Positions 61,901-64,000 of a DNA stretch of 64,000 nt are shown piece by piece. The DNA comes from Xylocopa sonorina (taxonomy: Eukaryota > Arthropoda > Insecta > Hymenoptera > Apidae): positions 12,400,001 through 12,464,000 of the forward strand of contig NC_135202.1 in the NCBI RefSeq assembly GCF_050948175.1, given 5' to 3'. The notes beneath the pieces are model-generated. The model saw only the letters and a list, made by a program, of their open reading frames with translations. It had not been told where the DNA came from and searched no databases. Within the stretch, counting starts at the first letter, position 1. Each line of letters begins with the position of its first letter. The position numbers and the translations under genes were made by a program.

Positions 61901-63240
61901 CACGAACGACGACAGCTTTTTCGCGAACGACACGACCTATCCACGAAATACGGACGAGGGATATCGCGTCGCCACGAACTGGACGATCGTTCGGCTCGAC
62001 GGAGAGTCTTCGCAGAGTTGGAAAACGACACGGTTAACTAAAACGGCCAAAGGTAACGCGAACGATGATGTCATGAACGCGCGGAGAATAAATTGGTTCC
62101 GATGGTATTGGTCTAGACGATCGTGAAATGCTCGCGACGACGGATAATCCTACTCTCAAGGCAACGAGTATGGAAAATACAAGCACACCGATTTCGGTTC
62201 AAATGAAAATTGGGACGCAGGCTTACGCAAACGGGAACTCGAGCACCGTCAGACCAGTGATCGTATTGGTGTCCATGCCGGAACGGAGGAGGAACCTGGA
62301 CAAGAGTCGAGGAGGGAAATTTACCATGAAAAATCCATTCGCTAAGCACGTTCTCGATCATGACGACGATAACAATAATAGTAATAATAATAACAATGAT
62401 AATAGTAATAACAATCTGCACGGTATCGGTTCACCCAAAACGGATTACGTGAAAAATGTTCACAAGGGTAGGTATAAATTATACTGGGCCATGTTCGAAG
62501 TCTCACTGTACTAAATGATTAACTTATTTTTGAATAAAAAAAAAACCAAAAAGAAGACGTTCAACCAACCCAAATTCCGTTGGACATCGCCTTGATCGTG
62601 GTAGCCTCGATCGTGTCGCTAGGTTTAACCTCGGTAGCCGTGGTGATGGTTCTCCACATGCGGTCGAAGCTGTTGGAAGCAGCGCGAATCTCGATCTACG
62701 AGGAGGGAAAGTCGAGAAATCAGGAGAATCAAAAGGCAACGAAGATCTCGTCGATAGTCACGAGCGGCAGCCTCCCTCGTGAGTACGAAATCCTACTCCT
62801 CCACGCGCGTTTCGATCGTTTCGCTTCGTATTTAATCGATTAATAAACTAGCGCCACGAGTGGATAACGAGAAACGTTTCAAAAACTTCCGTTCGCGTAG
62901 GATCTTCGTTTGCCGTCGTCCCAGAGTCCAGAACGATATTGACCACGGACAATCTCGGCGACACTTGTTGCAAATACGCGAACGGAACCGCCACGATCAA
63001 CCTTCGTCTACCTGGGGACGATCTACACGGTGAGCTTTTAGACAGATAGCTGGTCTAGCTTGGCCCTTTCCCTCTTTAGGAACGCTTACCGATCGTTCAG
63101 GTCCCTCGCTAGACGACCACTACGATCGACCATCGACGACGCGAATTCACCTGCGGAACGAGTTTGACGCGGACACGGAGCACGTCTACGATGAAATCCC
63201 GTTGCAATCGAGCCCTTTCGGCTCTCGCAAAAACGCGTGA
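58926..63240 (+). CDS. nimA: Nimrod A-like EMI/NIM/EGF receptor, single-pass membrane protein
   Basis: Nine coding exons: 58926-59020, 59136-59262, 60915-61098, 61400-61517, 61793-62052, 62117-62467, 62557-62778, 62901-63029, 63101-63240. All phases join to give 541 residues. Order of parts: signal peptide 1-22; EMI domain about 28-84 (TWCLQIPPRCPK); CCEGY at 85-89, the CCxGY signature of Nimrod and Draper proteins; one NIM/EGF repeat about 100-135; two EGF-like repeats in exons 4 and 5; a polar stalk with an Asn-rich tract (about 344-361); membrane segment about 388-411; cytoplasmic tail of about 130 residues with several tyrosines (IYEEG, HYDRP, VYDEIPL). This is the domain plan of Drosophila NimA; Draper has many more EGF repeats. 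The family acts in phagocytosis and recognition by blood cells. Exon 7 has a purine-rich acceptor region and is the weakest join. Its place beside the ACE and Vajk-like genes supports the name. Confidence 0.88.
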
Positions 63241-64000
63241 ACTAATTAGGATACCAAATATACGAATAGGTAGAGGATCAACTGGTAAGAAGAAACGTAC
63301 AACGAGTTATTACGATCGAGTTGCTCGATTTAAAAGTTATTCGATTCCGAAGGCGGATACGAACGAGTCAGCTCGTCTACGAGTCGAAGAAAAATGCAAC
63401 CGGACTGGTTTCCGACCTTACGCACCACGCTCCTCTACTCTCCAAGGCTGAACGTGACTACGATCGGTGTACCGACGACGAAAGAACCGAACGTACGCGT
63501 CTCACACCGGTTTATGTACACGTGTATCGTAATACACCGGTGACACATCTGAACAGAGAGTGCGTACAGATCCGCGTAACAGTGGCAAGTGTTACTCTTA
63601 AAACTATCAATCGGAGTCTCGATTTGCGCGCTGACATCACCGGCAATAATAAATCTATTGCGAGTCAGCGTCACGCGAAGAACGCAGCAGCGTACTCGCG
63701 TCAAAATAAGGAAACGCTAATTCACCGAATGTTCTTACTCCGCGATAGGCGATAATTACTTTTTTTTTTTCTCTCTGATTTCCCGCGAATCGTTTCGAAC
63801 ACTCGGTTTATCGTACAGTAAAAATAGGACAACCAACCAACCAAGTGGTTATCGCGCTCGACCCTCCCTGCCACGCTGGACATTTTATCTCGTCGCGTGC
63901 ATTACGCTACTTATCCTTTGCGAACGAACGTATATCGACCAATTACATAAACTACGGCAATGTAATAAATCGTTTGCTCCTCGAATATTTCCATTCTCCG
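63241..64000. other. 3' region of the nimA-like gene and spacer
   Basis: Contains the candidate polyadenylation signal. No further exon recognised. Confidence 0.5.
63648..63653 (+). terminator. Candidate polyadenylation signal of the nimA-like gene
   Basis: AATAAA, about 400 bases after the stop codon. Confidence 0.4.

Overview
The window is nuclear DNA of an insect, most probably a hymenopteran such as a bee. The genes are split by introns with GT/AG borders, several promoters have TATA boxes, and the encoded proteins are typical insect families. CpG is plentiful rather than depleted, which fits Hymenoptera. The species call is inference. Exon models come from reading frame, splice sites and phase, with no transcript evidence.

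Left third (1-33,200): mostly non-coding, with simple repeats. It holds one small secreted-peptide gene on the minus strand (25,501 to 18,224, three short coding exons, 85 residues) that I cannot assign to a family. It also holds an AT-richer block at about 4,560-7,480 with two copies of a structured repeat. The repeat contains a perfect 28-bp palindrome whose two arms have changed together between the copies.

Centre (33,288-54,733): a plus-strand angiotensin-converting-enzyme (ACE) family gene in 12 coding exons, 666 residues. Its zinc site is intact, but two active-site positions are altered (His to Gln at 344, Tyr to Asn at 514). Its 12.8-kb intron (37,723-50,516) contains, all on the opposite strand, three intact genes for secreted proline/valine-rich repeat proteins (PYPVEK-type, probably Vajk cuticular proteins) and a fourth decayed copy. 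Each intact copy has its own TATA box and a first coding exon of only four codons.

Right end (58,926-63,240): a plus-strand gene in nine coding exons for a 541-residue receptor with a signal peptide, an EMI domain, a CCxGY motif, a NIM repeat, EGF-like repeats, one membrane segment and a tyrosine-containing tail. The best match is Nimrod A.

An ACE-like gene, Vajk-like cuticular genes and a Nimrod gene together resemble the Nimrod cluster known from Drosophila. The window therefore probably shows the hymenopteran version of that cluster, joining cuticle proteins, a likely altered peptidase and a phagocytosis-type receptor.
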